A stretch of DNA of 64,000 nt from Lutjanus erythropterus (Eukaryota; Chordata; Actinopteri; Lutjaniformes; Lutjanidae), in the NCBI GenBank assembly GCA_020091685.1, contig CM034598.1:17775362-17839361 (forward strand). Direction: 5' to 3'. Shown here in pieces: positions 25,739 to 39,869 of the stretch. Every line of letters begins with the position of its first letter. The first letter of the stretch is position 1. The notes under the pieces are model-generated. The model was not told the origin of the DNA. It made no database searches and worked only from the letters and a program-made list of their open reading frames with translations. A program made the position numbers and the translations under genes.

Positions 25739-26711
25739 TAATAAGAGCATACTGTATGTGTAACTAAGCTGTTTGTGAATAGCCCTTCCTCTGATTTGAT
25801 AGGACAGTCATTACTGTAGGAATACAGGGTCAACAGGGAGACTTTCTCGAGCGAGGGCACTGAAGTGTAAAGAGTGGAAGGAGGATGAGAACATTGCTTT
25901 GAAACCGCAAATACCTTTGGGGGGAAAGAAAGTTGGAGAGTGTGAGAGAGTGGCTGTGATAAATACGCCTGGTGGGTGAGCTAAAGACATGCTGTCTTCA
26001 GGGTTAAAATGAGAGACCGTGCTCCTGCTGATAGGTGACATTTTATTGATCTGCAGCCAAGTTGAAGTTAAGCAGGACGTGAGTGAGGTAGCGTTACATG
26101 ATTGGACACTTAAATTGTGACAATGATGGACTTGTTCCCACTGGGTCTTCATCTTCTCTGTGTATCTGTCTTTCTATTTCTCTCCTTTCTCTCATGGTGA
26201 TTGAAATATGTTTCAATTTTTTTAAAAAGTTCTAAAGATGCAGGATACAAATGTGAGCTGGGGAACCATTGTATGCTTTAACAGAGGCCTTGGACGCTCT
26301 GTATCCCTTCTGTCCCCAAGGGTCAGCCATGTTTTTTTCTTTCAGTGCATGCCGTCTTGTATCACACGCGCACACAGGTTCACACAAACACAGATGCACA
26401 CTGAAAGAAAAAAAAGAGAAAGGTGTCCTCTTCTCGCTCAAAAGCGGAGACCTTGAGACAGCTGCTGTGAATGGCAGAAAAACAATGAAGCACTTTTCGT
26501 CCTCCAGTGAAGAAGCGTTGCCAGGCAGCAGGAGCGTGACGTTGTTACCCGCCAGTAGTAGCTGGGAGGGGCGGGATGGAGGCAGAATGTGTGTGTGTGT
26601 TCATGGATCTGTGACAGAAATGTACAGTAGGTCTTTTTTATCATGGTTTTCATGGGAGGTTCACTATATCAGAAACATATGTATATAAGCCTTTTCCTCT
26701 CTGTATTGTAG

Positions 26712-26733
26712 GTGTGTGTGTGTGTGTGTGTGC
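26712..26733 (+). repeat. (GT)n microsatellite
   Basis: About ten GT units. Confidence 0.85.
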
Positions 26734-27689
26734 GAGTGAGCATGTGACTTTCTAAATGTTGAGGCTAAGATGGAGGATCTCTCTCTCTCAAATCTGCCCC
26801 ACAGTCTGGCATCATTGCTTTTAATGAGCACTTCAATCCCCCATGTCTTCCATTTCTAGAGATGGATATCGATTTCAGGGTGGAGAGACAGAGTGCGAGA
26901 GAAGTGCAGAGACGCAGACAGTAATATGCTACTCTTATTTAAAGGACACATTGAATATAAGTTAGACATTATTATTAAATAAGGAGCTGCGTATGGAACC
27001 TTAATACTTTATTCATATTAAATGAAATATGTCTGTAGCCAAGGATGTAACTACTATTGAGGACACTGAGGTCTTGTCATTTGCATTTTTTTTCTGGGAA
27101 TTTGGAGCATTTAGAAATGCATGGTAGAGGCGGATTCCAGAATTCTTAACATGTTGATTCTTTCAACAGATTTCTAACATTAAAATATAGTTAAAGTTAC
27201 TGTGTGAAACTGTTTATTAATTAGTCCCTATTGCCAGTTAGACTTTGCCCAACTTATTCTCTGGACTGATATCTATGTAAAGGATGGTCTTCTGGGAAAA
27301 TCCAAATGATGTGATGTTTACACTCACTCCCACGTGCCTTGCCTCTCTTCAGCTCTCCAGCTTAGACATGGAGAAATGGAGTCTGCCAACATCAAGAGGC
27401 AACCAGCACTCAGCACAACACCAGCCTAACTTTGCTTACCTCATCCATGAACGTGATGCTGGTCAGTCATGCGAGGATACTTGCTAGTACCTCTGGAGTG
27501 TGAACCAAGCAACAGGCTGCTAACTTCAGTTCACATAATGGCTACTGGTGTCATTAATAACAAGGATTTTTAAGAAAACTCCATCTAGTACCTTTAATAT
27601 GTTAATTATGTATTAATGTGTATTTTCTGGATGTTCTTGACAGTGTGTAGAAGGCTTTAAAGTGTGTACTAATCAGACTAATCAGATTT

Positions 27690-27800
27690 AGACCAGAGGT
27701 TCCCAAACTTTTTTCCTGGCATGCTATCATGATGGCCTGCTGGCAGATGCAGGCATTAAAATACAATGTGTTTCAAAATGTACACATTCACAGGATTTTC
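27690..27800. mobile_element. hAT-like terminus, single end
   Basis: ccagaggttcccaaactttt resembles the CAGGGGTTCCCAAACTTT terminus of Charlie-type hAT elements. No right end could be located. Confidence 0.3.
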
Positions 27801-29219
27801 ATTAGTACCTGTTTCTGTTTGTTCTGCACAAATTTGTTTTAGTTATCAGGAAGATGGGAAAATGGGGAAAATAGGAAATAGAAAATAAATAGGGAAAATT
27901 AAATTTGTAGTATTGAAGGACTTGGCTCCTTCTCCTATGACCATATGATCATTGCTTTCTGATCTTTGCTATGTGTTTTTGACAGTTAGGAAAACCTCCA
28001 CACCACAGACTTACTTTGTTGTGTGCACAGCTTTAAAAAAATACATGCACATAAATATTGTCAGAAATGTTATTTCAGTCCAATACAGATATTTAATTTT
28101 AAAGCTTTGGCCAAAACCAATGACATGCTGATATTATGCACCTCTGTTTCACTCCAAACCACAAACATTAACCCATCTCTTCATCAGTAATATAATCTTA
28201 TGTTCAGGTATTTAGTGGTTATCATCAGTGCAGTTTATAACTGTATATTGGGACTATCAGTTACTCATGTAAGTGGCTGTGACTCACCTCAGAGCAGAGC
28301 AACAGCCTTAGTCACTGTTCTATAATCCTTCAAATCCTCATTGGATTTTTCTCTGTTTAATACATTTTGTGTTTATATATTACATACAGGTTTTTTTTTT
28401 ATCTCTCTAATCACTAATACCATATAGCTGTTATCAGCCTGTGCAGAAAAACCAATTCAGTGGATTTGGAGGTGTTGCCTTCTAGCCACAGTTCACTATG
28501 GAGGTACAGACTCACAATGACACTGGATCGTATTAATAAAGAAACTAAATAAGAACACGGAGACAGACTCAGACAGACAGACATCATAAAAAATGAAGAA
28601 AGGAAAGGATTATGATAATATGTGCTAATTTTGTGTTAATTCTCATTCTGGAGACTGTAGTTCTCCAGTGTCACAGCATCAACCCAGAGATGATTTGTGC
28701 AGCTTTATCTCCCCCGGGTCTTATCTCCTCACCACTCTCCCACCGTCTCTCACTACTTCCAAAAATCCTCTCTCCCATCCCTCCCTCATCTGTCTTTCCG
28801 CTCCCCTGTCTTTCACTTCCTCTGGTACTGCAGTACCTCACATTAAATGCAAATTCAACAGGGCAGAGGGATGATGCTGACGTCAGTGTGTTTATATAGA
28901 TATATTAGGTTGATCGACCTTCACCCTCAGAGTCTATATGTTTTCCTGAAATGTGGTTATGGCGCAATTAAAGTAAAACTGAAGTCAAGCAGAGTAAACA
29001 CTGCAGTCTGATGATATCAGTCTGATTATACTCGCAATCAGCGTCTGCACAGTAGCAGTAACATATGTGGAATACTAATTTTATTGACATTAAAGCAACA
29101 CATATTTTCCTGCTTTCTTTTTTTGCCAAAGGTTATTCAGTTCATCAAGACTTGGTTTTCATGAGTTCCATGCACATCTATAAAGAAACAGCATAAATGC
29201 ATATCAATATTTATGACCC

Positions 29220-29700
29220 ACAATTGGACATTACATGCAGTGTGATTAGTTGGCAGTGTTGCCATCCCTGCCCCCAATCAGACGGAAACAATCGGTGCTC
29301 TGCTGGAGACAAAACCATATCTGGCAGTATACAAATGAATTACATACTGAATTTCAAATGAGATGATGCATTCGAGGCCAGCTCTGAAAATACATTTAGT
29401 GTTTTTTCACCACAACAAAACATGGCTGTTATCTTTTCACAGAATAATTAAAAGACTATGCGAGTGTTTAAAGACGTGTATATTTTACATGCATAGGCTG
29501 CTTTTTAAAATAGAATTTATGCTGAAATGATATAATCACTACCACTTCCCTGTCAGCTAAGAGTAATTACTAAAATGCGTATATCTAAAGTAATCTGCCG
29601 TGTTATTAAGCCCCCCAACTGGCTTAATAACCAGCCATAAACACTGCATGTTTACTGCTGGTTTAATGAGAAGTGCAACAGCTTGTCAGGTTTTATGATC
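29220..29700. promoter_or_regulatory. Candidate conserved non-coding element cluster
   Basis: Unique sequence with repeated ATTA/TAAT cores (gcagtgtgattagttggcag; ggcttaataaccagccataa) and no repeat similarity noticed. Inference only. Confidence 0.22.
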
Positions 29701-30639
29701 AGTGCTTTACTGATCAATACAAAGTTAAGTGTTTGTCAGACTGTTTAGAGCTTCAGTGTGCAGTTTGGTGATGGCTGTTAGCTAGTTGTATGTCAGGTTT
29801 GACAGAGGTGACAGATTGATGATTTTTGGATAAAAAGTACATCACTTTATTAGATTTGTTTTCAGAGATTCATTCATTTCTTCATTTTGTGTTCCACTGC
29901 AGCTGATTAATAATCGAACACATTAACACAGTTTCAGTTTCATTCCATTACAGGCATCCAACATGAATTTTTGAAGTATGATTTATTGCATCATATCTAT
30001 AACTTTTGATGTGGCAGCACAGATGTCTACTGTCATATCTGGTATTTTGCTGGAAAATGACACAAATTACATATGTGCTACTGGTATCCATGTTTTTAAC
30101 CTGTCCTTCCGAGCCTTTGAGCCCAATGAGATTCAATATGTGACAGAAATGTCACATATTTTGTTGTTTTGCAGCAGGTTGCATTATTTCTGAAAAAAGC
30201 GAATGTCCATAAGTAGGCTTATATGAGTTTTTTCTACCCTGCAGTTTTACATATCCTTGATCATTTGGAAGTAAAAACTCATCTATCATTTGGTGAGAGT
30301 CATTGAGACTTATAGATATGAATTTGTAATCCTAAACAATGAGCTAAAAACAGCCGTAAGTTGTAAAGAGCTGTAGACTGGAGTGTTATTTCACAGTGAG
30401 TTTGGCAGTACTAACAAACATTACACATTACAGGATTTCATTTGGTTCAGTGGCACAAATAATGATCACTATTTATTATGATGACTGCAACACTGACACC
30501 AAGACTCAACATATTATCTTATCCCCCCAAATTTTAATTAAAAGTATAATCTGCAGCATTTTCCAAAAAATGTATAGACTCATTTCACAATCCCCCTCAA
30601 TCATCACTCACGACCCACCATCACCACCATCACCACCCC

Positions 30640-30735
30640 AGTGTGTGGTGGTGTCTGAATCTGCAGACACCCTGCCCTCTGCCTGTATCTTCATATTTTT
30701 TCTCAATGTTTTGCTGTGCTCAGGATGTTTCACTA
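30640..30735 (+). repeat. Short dispersed repeat, partner at 46160-46290
   Basis: Shares, in order, ggtgtctgaa, ctgccctctgc, ttttctca-ttttgctgtgct then c-ggatgtttc with 46170-46280. Confidence 0.5.
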
Positions 30736-33700
30736 ACCCAAAACACTGGTATATGACCTCTTGATACATTGGTGAACAGCTGTTGTCACGTTACACAGTC
30801 AACCGACGAACGGACAACTTTTTTTTATGTTAATGTGACATAACATGAAGCTGCAAACACCAAAGCTTACAGATAAACTCTAAACGTATACACCTCTATT
30901 CACACCTAATTTCATTCATTAATTTCTTCTTCTTGTCAGTAAAACCTTTGATGACATGCAAATACAATTTATAGATATTTCACTAATTCTTTATATAGAA
31001 GATTAGACATAGCTTTTTTGGTTTTGGATGAATCAGCACAGTGTGAGGTTGAATTCAACCATGGGAGAATTCCACCATTTGATCTGTTTTCACAGCAAAA
31101 AATGAATCAAAACCAAGAGCAAAAATTACTCAAAAATGCCATGTCTTAAGAGAAACCTTAAAGCTTTTGCTCATATCCCTTTAGAGTCTACAAGAATAGA
31201 AGTGGGAGCCAGAAATGATATTATTTTTTGAAAGCATTTATTCAGTCAGATGAAGGAAATAGATTACAGCTGCACAGAGGTCTTCAAAAATATATTACAA
31301 ACCATTTATGACTGAAGAATAAACATTAAATTTCCATTCCAGTGTAGCCAGAAGAACATAATGTCTGTCGCCTCCTAAATCAGTATACAGTAAGGGAGCT
31401 GTTTTCCTGCCCTTATACACTTTGAGACTTTTGAAACATTTCCAGAACATGGTGTGATTACAAGCAGGGGTCATTGAGGTGTGACAAACTGAGCTGAGTT
31501 TTACTGCATAATTGGATTTCTGAGAGAAATTTCAGGTTAGAATACACACACAAGCACATACACACACACACATAGACACAGACATATGCACAAAATACTG
31601 TAATACTACACTCTGTCCCTAAAAACGCTCACACAGCACAGTAATGGCAGCTCATGAAAAAGTGTATCTGGCTCACCAACAGGACAAAGTGTCACTCAAA
31701 GTGTTATAAGTACATTTCGTTCAGACTGCAGCTGCCAGTTTCTGTTAAAGACAGTTTTCATTTGTTTAATATCGAGGAGTTGGAGGTTTGGGAAGGAGAT
31801 GAGAAACACTTCACACTTTATTAAAAGAAATGGCACTGTTCCTCAGAGTTTGCACGCTGATTGTTATACTGAGATCTCTAGTGTTTGTCCTCTTTAAAAC
31901 CCTTTGCATGGTGGAAACGTAAAATAGTATGCTATCCGTTTTCAACTGAATTAATTTCCCTTAAAAGTCAGAAACAATTTCTGTTTAAGTCTTGTGGGAA
32001 GATATGTCCAAATTCAGTTTCCCACATCAGATTTGGAAGATGACTCATCATATAATACTGAGACGTGGAGATTTAAAGCTGTTGAGGAGCCTTGAAGGGA
32101 CCTCCCTATCCAGAGAGTCCCATGTATAAATCATCTCTTGCTGGATGATAGGAGCATTGTCAAATAAAAAGAACTTCTTGAACATTATTTTCCGAGATCC
32201 TTGCCCAGGTGCACAGGACCGTCTCATTATGTCTAACTCTGCAGAGACTCTGCAAAGCTCTGAAAAAGTGGTACAGAAAATTGTCTCCTGACTTCTAATG
32301 TGTGCTGCTGATGGACCGACATGATATATTAAAAGTATTAGGGGAGCTTTCCACAAGTTTTAGGGAATTTGCTCCAAAGGCTTTGTATTTTTCTTCGCCT
32401 GGGTGAGTGGCGGGTTTATCCTCCGTTCATGATTGGAGGCAAATTCATCTCAGACCTCCTGGGGAAGGCTTTGAGAAACAAATGACTTCTTTAATATAGC
32501 CATTGTCTTTTTTTTTATCTCAGAGATTCTAAAACATTTTCAGATAACTAGGTCCTGGAAAAAAAAAATGCTTTCGTTTCGTTAAAACAACCTTGCAAAG
32601 GAAAGCCCCTGCTGAAGAAGAAAATACTGGCAATGAATCCACTAAATGCCATCGAGACAGGTTAAGTTAGTGGTGAGACCTGCAGAAAATAAATTACTGG
32701 GATGACAAGGCGAAATGTTTTTTCAACACACTGTAGATGATAAGTCCTCTTTGCTTTGAGTGTCTTCGGGCTGGAAAACTACAGTGTATTGTGGTCGCTT
32801 CTGAAGAAACAAGATCATACATCATGGTAGGCACTAGCGCTGTCGCCATGACATCATTTCCCTTGCGGTTATTTAGGTGAGCTCAACAGCACAGTTTTCA
32901 GGCTTAGCTCCATTCTTTTGTTTGTTGTTGCAAATAACTTCATTTATGATAAATGAAGTGATTTGGTGCAGTAATGTGTAAAGTGTTACATTACGCTGCG
33001 TTGCAGGCAACTTTATGGTCTGAGAAAGCTAACTGCTGGGTGTTAATCATAGTTACACGACACTACAAATAAATTCCTGTAGTTTAACCTTTTTTTCACA
33101 CACAGTTATATTGTTACCATCAGGGCAGGTCTATCAATTAGATTTACACACAGCAACAAACACACACACATGCAAGACGATCACAGAGCAGAACTGGCTG
33201 TCTTACATACAACAACAAGCTAATGCAGCTCACAATGCAGTATAAACTTTCACACAAAGCAACATGAGAAACAGTTACTAGCATCAGTCCTACTACTATC
33301 TGTATTTAGCTGGCTTCAAATGACACTTAATGTTCACTAAGTTTCTCTCGACTGCCCATCAATATCAGTATACAGAATTAGTCCAGTCACCCCAGCCTGT
33401 GTCAGTAGCCACACTAGCCTTGCAGCATGATAACACAACAGATTAACCTATGAAATAAACAGCAAAACACCAGAAAACATGGCAAAAATTACAGCTTACA
33501 CGTTTGAAGTCGGGTCACAGACAGCCGGTATCAATCCTTGACTCTGAACTGTTAGCATCCCACATATTGCTCGTCAAATTTTCTGAGGGTTTGATTTATT
33601 AATTTAAAGGTCAGTGCAATATGTAAATTCTGCTGCTATCAATCTTTCTCACATTTAACTTCCTGTGTTTTGGCTAAACATTGACCTTCGCTGTGCGGTC

Positions 33701-34000
33701 ATGGCTACGTCATTTGACAACACGTCAAGACCTTCGTGATATAACATTACAATGGTCTTAAGGCCTTTCTGACCAGATTTGAGTTGGATATGTCCAACCT
33801 GCTTGGAGGAGCATGTCAAAGTCTATATCTTGTCCTTCAATGAAAGTAGAATTGCTATTATGAGGATAATGACATGTGACTTTTTAAAAATGCTTTATTT
33901 GTGCAAAAGATTAACCAACACTATGCATTATCAAGCCAGAAATAATGGACATCTTTTAATTATCCACCCACTGCCCCAAGGGCAAATGTTCAGCAACAAT

Positions 34001-34140
34001 AAAGGATAGTTCACTGAAAAATGAAAATTCAGTCATTATCTACTCACCCTCATGCTGATTATTTTGTTAGTCCACAAAATACTGCTGGAGTTTCACAGGA
34101 AAACACTGTTGTAGAATGTCCTAAACAGTTCAAGTGAATG
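34001..34140. repeat. Piece of a GGATAGTTCAC-type DNA repeat
   Basis: aaaggatagttcactgaaaa followed by atgaaaattcagtcattat and ctactcaccctcatgctga is a very common fish repeat (ggatagttcacccaaaaatg...), generally classed as a non-autonomous DNA transposon. Confidence 0.65.
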
Positions 34141-34221
34141 GTAAGCAATTTTCAAATGGAAAAAAAACAAAACAATTTAGTGCAGCAGATGAAAGACACA
34201 TTATGCTTACTTCTCTTCCAT

Positions 34222-34375
34222 ATCAGAAGATGTCCAGCAGTGCCATCAGCTCAGAACTAAGAAACCAGTGGGACCCAGGGACACCCATCTACTGTTCAGA
34301 GAAGTCTGTCCAGAAGTGGTCTTCATGGAAGAATTTTGGCCAAAAAGCCAAACCTCAAACTGCCTAAAACGTTTG
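34222..34375 (+). pseudogene. Tc1-like transposase fragment
   Basis: Frame at 34282-34353 reads HPSTVQRSLSRSGLHGRILA then KKPNL, the second helix-turn-helix of Tc1-type transposases (STV-RSLHR-GL-GR-A-KKPLL). Only this DNA-binding piece remains, without any DDE catalytic region. The longer open frame through the same bases in another phase is a shadow. Confidence 0.6.
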
Positions 34376-34479
34376 CACAGTGCTGCGTGTGTGTGTATGT
34401 ATGTACACACAAATTTTTGCAATAATCCCTCAAAAGTGGTTAACATTTGTGACAAGTAGTGGAGACATTATACTTTACC

Positions 34480-37360
34480 TTATTGTCCCACATGAAAAGG
34501 TCATGAAACCATAAACTTTAACCAGTGTTTTTGATACCTATGGATTTAAAAAATGAAAATAGAGCTAAACATGTATATAATAAACCTGAATTAAGAAATA
34601 AGGATTGACTTTATACAGAATGCACATAAGGGTTTGAAAATAATGTCAAACACAATAATATTAATTATTTTCAGAAATGTCTCACAACCTTGTGTTTCAT
34701 TGTATTAAAAATAGTCTACCTGTGACGGCTGCTGAAAGAGTCAAGAGGCCTGAAAGTGAGACGTTCGATTCCATGTTAGAGACGACAGTCTGCAGCACAG
34801 ATCATCTGAAAGAATAGAAAATGCAGGTCAGTAGACTGGAATGATAAGAAAACCTGTCTAAAAAGATGGATGTGGATAACTACATTTACAACATTTTGCA
34901 AAAATCACTATGATGCACTGATTGTCAGCAAAATATTTCAAATAATCATTGTTTTTATGGTGCAGTGAGAGTTCATCTCACAATTTCCTGTTTGAAATTT
35001 TAAAAGGTCATTCCCTGACATGGATGCATGAATACACTGTCATAACCCACTTTTCATAAAAAATGAACCACCAGAACAACAGCACACAAATAACCAGGAT
35101 GACAACGCAGCACAAGTCAGTTCAGTATAAATCAGTGTATTGACAGGAGAATGAAAAAACACATTTAACCAGAGAGACAGAAGAGAAAAGAGAGAGAGAG
35201 AAAGTCATTTTTAATCAAGTCCAAAATAAATATTCCCTGAAACTCTTCAGAGTTCAACATAAAAACACAACTTTTCAGGTCTTTAGAAATATTAAAAAAA
35301 AAGAGTAAACCCTCCTCACCAAAACAAATCAAATTAGGATCTGTGGGAAAGTTTTAGTGGTTCAGTTTAATAAAGAGTAGAAAGAGTAAATCAACTCGCC
35401 AACAAAGTTAATTAGAGATCTGTGGACAGGTGTCAGTTTGCTCAGTGCTCAAACAGAAAATCAAACACCAAAGGTGTTAAAAAATTAAAAATTAACAGAA
35501 AAAAGGGGAAATGAAGATCTGGCTTTCGCCAACTCACCTGCTGTGCAGGGAGATTATTGATCGACTGGTTCCAGAGATATTTGGTCTTTTCGGAGGACTC
35601 ACGTGGTGTTTTGCCCACGCCGTCTTTTGGAGACCATCACTTCCCTTTTACCTCCATGGAAGAACATTGGAGAACTCAGTATTTGTAATTAAACTTGATG
35701 TTAGTATTTACAGTGTGTGTTTGTTTGAGTCATCCATCCACCCCACCTCCTCCATGTGTGGACTTCCTCCCAGTTTATAGTGCATCAACAGCCTGGTGCA
35801 TCTCATACAGCCGCAGATCCATGTGTTTACATCGAATTCACTTGAAAAGCCTGGTGCGGCAATTTCAGACACTAACGGACACCACGGGGCAACGACAAGT
35901 CATCTGTATGTGACGGGTTGGGAATGAGAACAGGCTGATTTAACACACACTGAAGTATAAAACAAGAAGGGTTTAGCCCTGTGAAACCAAAGAATGAATA
36001 TAGCGGTTGTTGCTTGTTAGTTTGTCAGTAGGGCAGTATTTCAAAATTGCCATTGCATTGCGACAGCCCCAATGGAAAGCACAGTATATGATTAAAAGTT
36101 GTCTTGAGCTTCTTCTTAATATGAAAAGCTCTATGAAGCTTGACTCAGATCAGTTTTGTTGATCTTAGACTTCAGCGTTTTCAAAAAGATTAAAAAATCT
36201 AAGAGGGAACCAAAAGTCATCTTGCTCCACTGATGAAAACATGAAGTTAAAGGAGAAAAATCTGCCATGACATATTAATGCCCTGAAAGATCAACAGTCT
36301 TCCTGCGTGTCACATGGTAAAACAGCAACAGAGAGGATGGTAATATCAAATCATTTAGTCTGTTTTGTGCCGTAAACTTCACTGGCATTCACTGACACGT
36401 ATGAATATCTAAAGTCTGTTCTGATTAGCCAGTATCAATGGTAAATGTAATATAAATGTAATGTTGTATCATTTGGTATTTCACTATACTATACTATACT
36501 TGCTCCGCAGCAATGGCCCAATTTAAATCTAGAATCAGTTTCCCCACTCATATGTAACATTGTGATTGCAGTGCACAACCAGAAAAAAAAAAGTCTCCGT
36601 CACGTTTTGAATCAGAAAAACCTTTTAGATGCCCTGGTGGTGCTCTGTTCCTCCCCCTGTGACTCTGAGAAACCTTGACTCAAAGCTGTTCCTCTCTGTT
36701 GCACATCACCGACTCCCTCCGGACGCTCCCACCACTCCGCTGTCACCACATGCTCTATTTCCTCTCCAAATGTGAATACTCTCAATCCCTCCGTCTTCTG
36801 TACCGCTTAGTGACAAGTGCTTGTGTGTCTATGTGCGCGTGTGCATACAGTACGTGTACTTGTGTACTTGTGTGTGTGTTATGCTCCTGTCTGCATGAAT
36901 GGATGGATGTGTGTTCAGTCAGTGTTTTCTCTATTTCCTCTGCAATTAAATAGACTCACACAGAATCCCATTTCATTCCACAGTATCCATTTCAGTGGAG
37001 GGTTTTACTATTTCTGACATCTGTCCAAGCTCTTGTTGGAGACTGGGGCTCTCTCATGAGGAGCAGGGGGAACAGTGGGACCGACTGTCGGACATTTTGG
37101 ATAGCTTCCAATCCGATACAGTGCAATACCTTGCTTCTTCTTCCCCCTCAGGCTTGGTTGACATTTAATTTCTCCATCCCGGTGACCAATGCATAAAAGA
37201 AAAGGTCCTGCTGCAATTACAGCCAAGGTCAGCACAGTGGAGTGTAGTGTGCTGTGATGTTAAGATGTTGAATGGAGGCTTTTATGGCATTACTATTCTG
37301 TCGTGCATACACACACTCACACTAGTATGCATACATGGGCAAAAGGCGAAAGCAATCTTG
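34480..37360. other. No gene seen
   Basis: AT-rich with a purine run at 35170-35205. No gene or element could be supported. Confidence 0.45.
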
Positions 37361-37364
37361 ATTT

Positions 37365-37870
37365 AATTCTGACAAAGACATTATTTCAAAAACCAACATG
37401 ACTATTTGCCTCAGAGGTAAAATAGTCTTTGTGGCTATTTGCACCCAGGATGGAGTAACCAATGTGGCTATTTGCACCCAGTGTGAAATATCCAGTGTGA
37501 CTATTTGTAAACAGGGTGGAATACCCGATTTAGCCATTTACACCCAGGCATGTAAAGCCTAGCATGGCAGAGACAAGCACCCGAGTGTCTCTAGCCAACA
37601 ATGCTATTAGCAGCAGAGATGTAAACAGTCAGTGTGGCTCTTCACATCTGAATGTTATATGATCTACTCTGGCAGAGACAAGCACCCAGGTGTCCAGAGT
37701 CAACAATGCTATTTGGGTGGTGGGTGTAAATAGACATTGTGGCTATTTGCAGCCATGATGGACTAGCCAGTGTTGCCTAGCATTGAAAGCACCCAGGTGT
37801 CCATAGTCAACAATCCATTTGCACCTGTGCTGAACGCCTGCATGAAAGAGACAAACCCTAATCTTTTCCT
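37365..37870 (+). repeat. 33-bp minisatellite with a longer-period degenerate extension
   Basis: Units begin atgactatttgcctcagagg (37398), gtggctatttgcacccagga (37431), gtggctatttgcacccagtg (37464), gtgactatttgtaaacaggg (37497) and ttagccatttacacccaggc (37530), each exactly 33 bases apart. Beyond 37563 a longer unit with ggcagagacaagcacccagg and gtcaacaatgctatt recurs two to three times. Because 33 is a multiple of three, one minus-strand frame stays open with an 11-residue period; this does not show coding. Confidence 0.85.
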
Positions 37871-39133
37871 AAATATAACAAAGTAGTTACGTTGGTGAAA
37901 CCTAAACAAACAGTGACTGAAAACAGAACAAATCATTCAAAAAACTATAAATAATAAGTCAACTTAGTTAAGTTAAAAACTGACTTCTCATTTCACATTA
38001 GTCTCGGGCACCAAAGATGGAACTTAAACCCCGCTCCCCTGCTGGAGAGCCCTGTGCTAAATTCATTCGTCCACTGCAAGCTTTAATTCACAGATAATTT
38101 GTTGCTTTTTATAGTTAAACTCAGTCGGGTGTGAATAGCCAAATGGCTGCCATGTGCCTGTACACACCCGGGTACAAATAGACACTTTGTGATTTTTTTA
38201 TCCACTGAAAATATATTGTAGAGGCCAAAACCTTCTGTGAAATTACAAATGTAATGCAGCATCTCTTCTACGTCAGTCAGGATGTTTGCATACTTAATTT
38301 AATCCATTTATAGCTATTTCAGTAAACTGGCATGGAATCCATGCATGTCATGAATTCAGCCTCCTGCTAATGGTTTTAACATAATGGTTTGGCTTCTCTC
38401 TGCCAGCCTGATAAATATGTGGGGTTCCATGTTCATTAATGATCTGTCAGTCAAGGGGACGCTGCGCCAAAGCAACCACATGCCTATACATTCAGGCAAA
38501 CAAACACATGCATACAAGGACATAAATGTGCCTACACAGAAACATGCATACATGAAGGTACAAAGGCAAACAAGGGCACTTGTGCAGTGATTTGTCCATC
38601 TCCAGCATGGTCATTAGGATAGTGCCTCTCAGTGTGCAGATGCTATTTCACCCTCTAATCCTGCCAAAGTGTTACATAGCAGCCTAGCTTAACCTAGCCA
38701 ACTGAAGCAACAGAGCAACACCTTGTTATATATTTTTTTACCCCCCCCAATTACTGCAGCACTCTATCCTGCCAACTTTGTTTCTCTCTCTTTCTTTCTA
38801 TCTCTTCTTCCAGCTCTTCTTATCCTCCACTCCTCTCCTCTCTCATTTCGTTCCCTACTGGATGCTCATTAAGAGCTTTCCCTGGACTCATGCCTGGCCA
38901 GAGATTCTGCCAGTCAAACTGGAAGAAATCGTACCTGTGAGGTGCAGTGGCAGGGAAGAACCACCAGGGGTCGGTAGTGTGCCATAAAGTATTTGACTTA
39001 CCAGTGTTATTCCCTCAAAATGCATTCAAAATTACTTGAACTCTCATGTTTCCGCAGCAGATGGACCGACTGAATTAATAAGTGAGGATCACATTTTCTG
39101 AAAAGCATTTTTTTTTCCTGTGCTGTCTTGCAG

Positions 39134-39183
39134 ATCCTGACAGTCAAACTCCTGTGCTGAGCAGCCCAAACACGAGTGGCAGG
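39134..39183 (+). CDS. Candidate small exon, gene unknown
   Basis: Fifty bases lie between a strong acceptor (a T-rich run, then gctgtcttgcag) and a strong donor AGG|GTGAGT. One of three frames is open and reads PDSQTPVLSSPNTSGR after two leftover bases, ending in phase 0. The composition suits a disordered linker. It cannot join directly to the exon at 57517, which needs two leftover bases, so it would need an intervening exon, belong to another transcript, or be chance. I recognise no family. Confidence 0.22.
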
Positions 39184-39869
39184 GTGAGTGACGTGTCTGT
39201 GGAAAAAGGGTTAAATCAAACTGTACGCAAGGTAACATCGGAGCGAGGAAGTTAGAATTATGGAGCAGATGGCAGACAGATGGAGGCGGGGGGTAGAGAA
39301 GAGAGACACAGAAAGAGAGGAGAAAGGGCAGGATCGAGGGTGAATCCATCAGCATCTTCCTGTGAGGCGTGACAGAGCGCCGGACAGCTAGATGGATGCC
39401 TGTAGGTGTGCTCACTGAGGGGCAGAGCAGCTGGTTGTTCACTCCTCCATTTTTTTGTAAGATTCACCTGGATGCCTCATTGACACATAAGCTGACACAG
39501 CACCAGTACCACAATCACACACTCTCACACATCCACCCACAAACACGCAAACATGCTTAAAATTCACAGTAAGCCCTGCAAACCACAGAGCAGTGGGGCA
39601 GACAGCATTGTTTACAATAGGATTAATATCAAGGCAATGCCAGGCAATTTCAAGGCTTCACTCGATCAGCTATCTTAAATGGAAGTTTGCGCATCTGTAG
39701 CTTTTTTCAAAGCAGCAATCAGTCTGGAGAAGAGCCCCATGGGTGAAACCTGGATGAATACACAATACTAATAACACTGTGGTCCCTCAGCGCAGTGGAT
39801 GTGGAGACAGAAAGAGACAGAGGGAGATAAGTTGGTGAAGAAGTCGAATGCTGAGCAGGTCCTGCCTGA

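Larger units (their letters stand above)
24610..33990. other. No gene seen
   Basis: Mostly unique-looking DNA with microsatellites, one single hAT-like end and one short dispersed repeat listed separately. Around 33480-33660 the wording (ttacagcttacacgtttgaa; gcaatatgtaaattctgctg) looks repeat-derived and partly family A. The minus-strand 102-codon frame at 32048-32356 is not recognised. Confidence 0.45.

Noticed and set aside
32048-32356. 102-codon minus-strand open frame
   Set aside because: No recognised family or splice signals; kept only as an unexplained frame.
35040-35500. Possible long terminal repeat starting tgtcataaccc
   Set aside because: No matching second copy, primer-binding site or coding remnant in the window.
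37322-37537. Minus-strand frame with 11-residue repeats
   Set aside because: Follows from a 33-base minisatellite staying in register; no other coding evidence.
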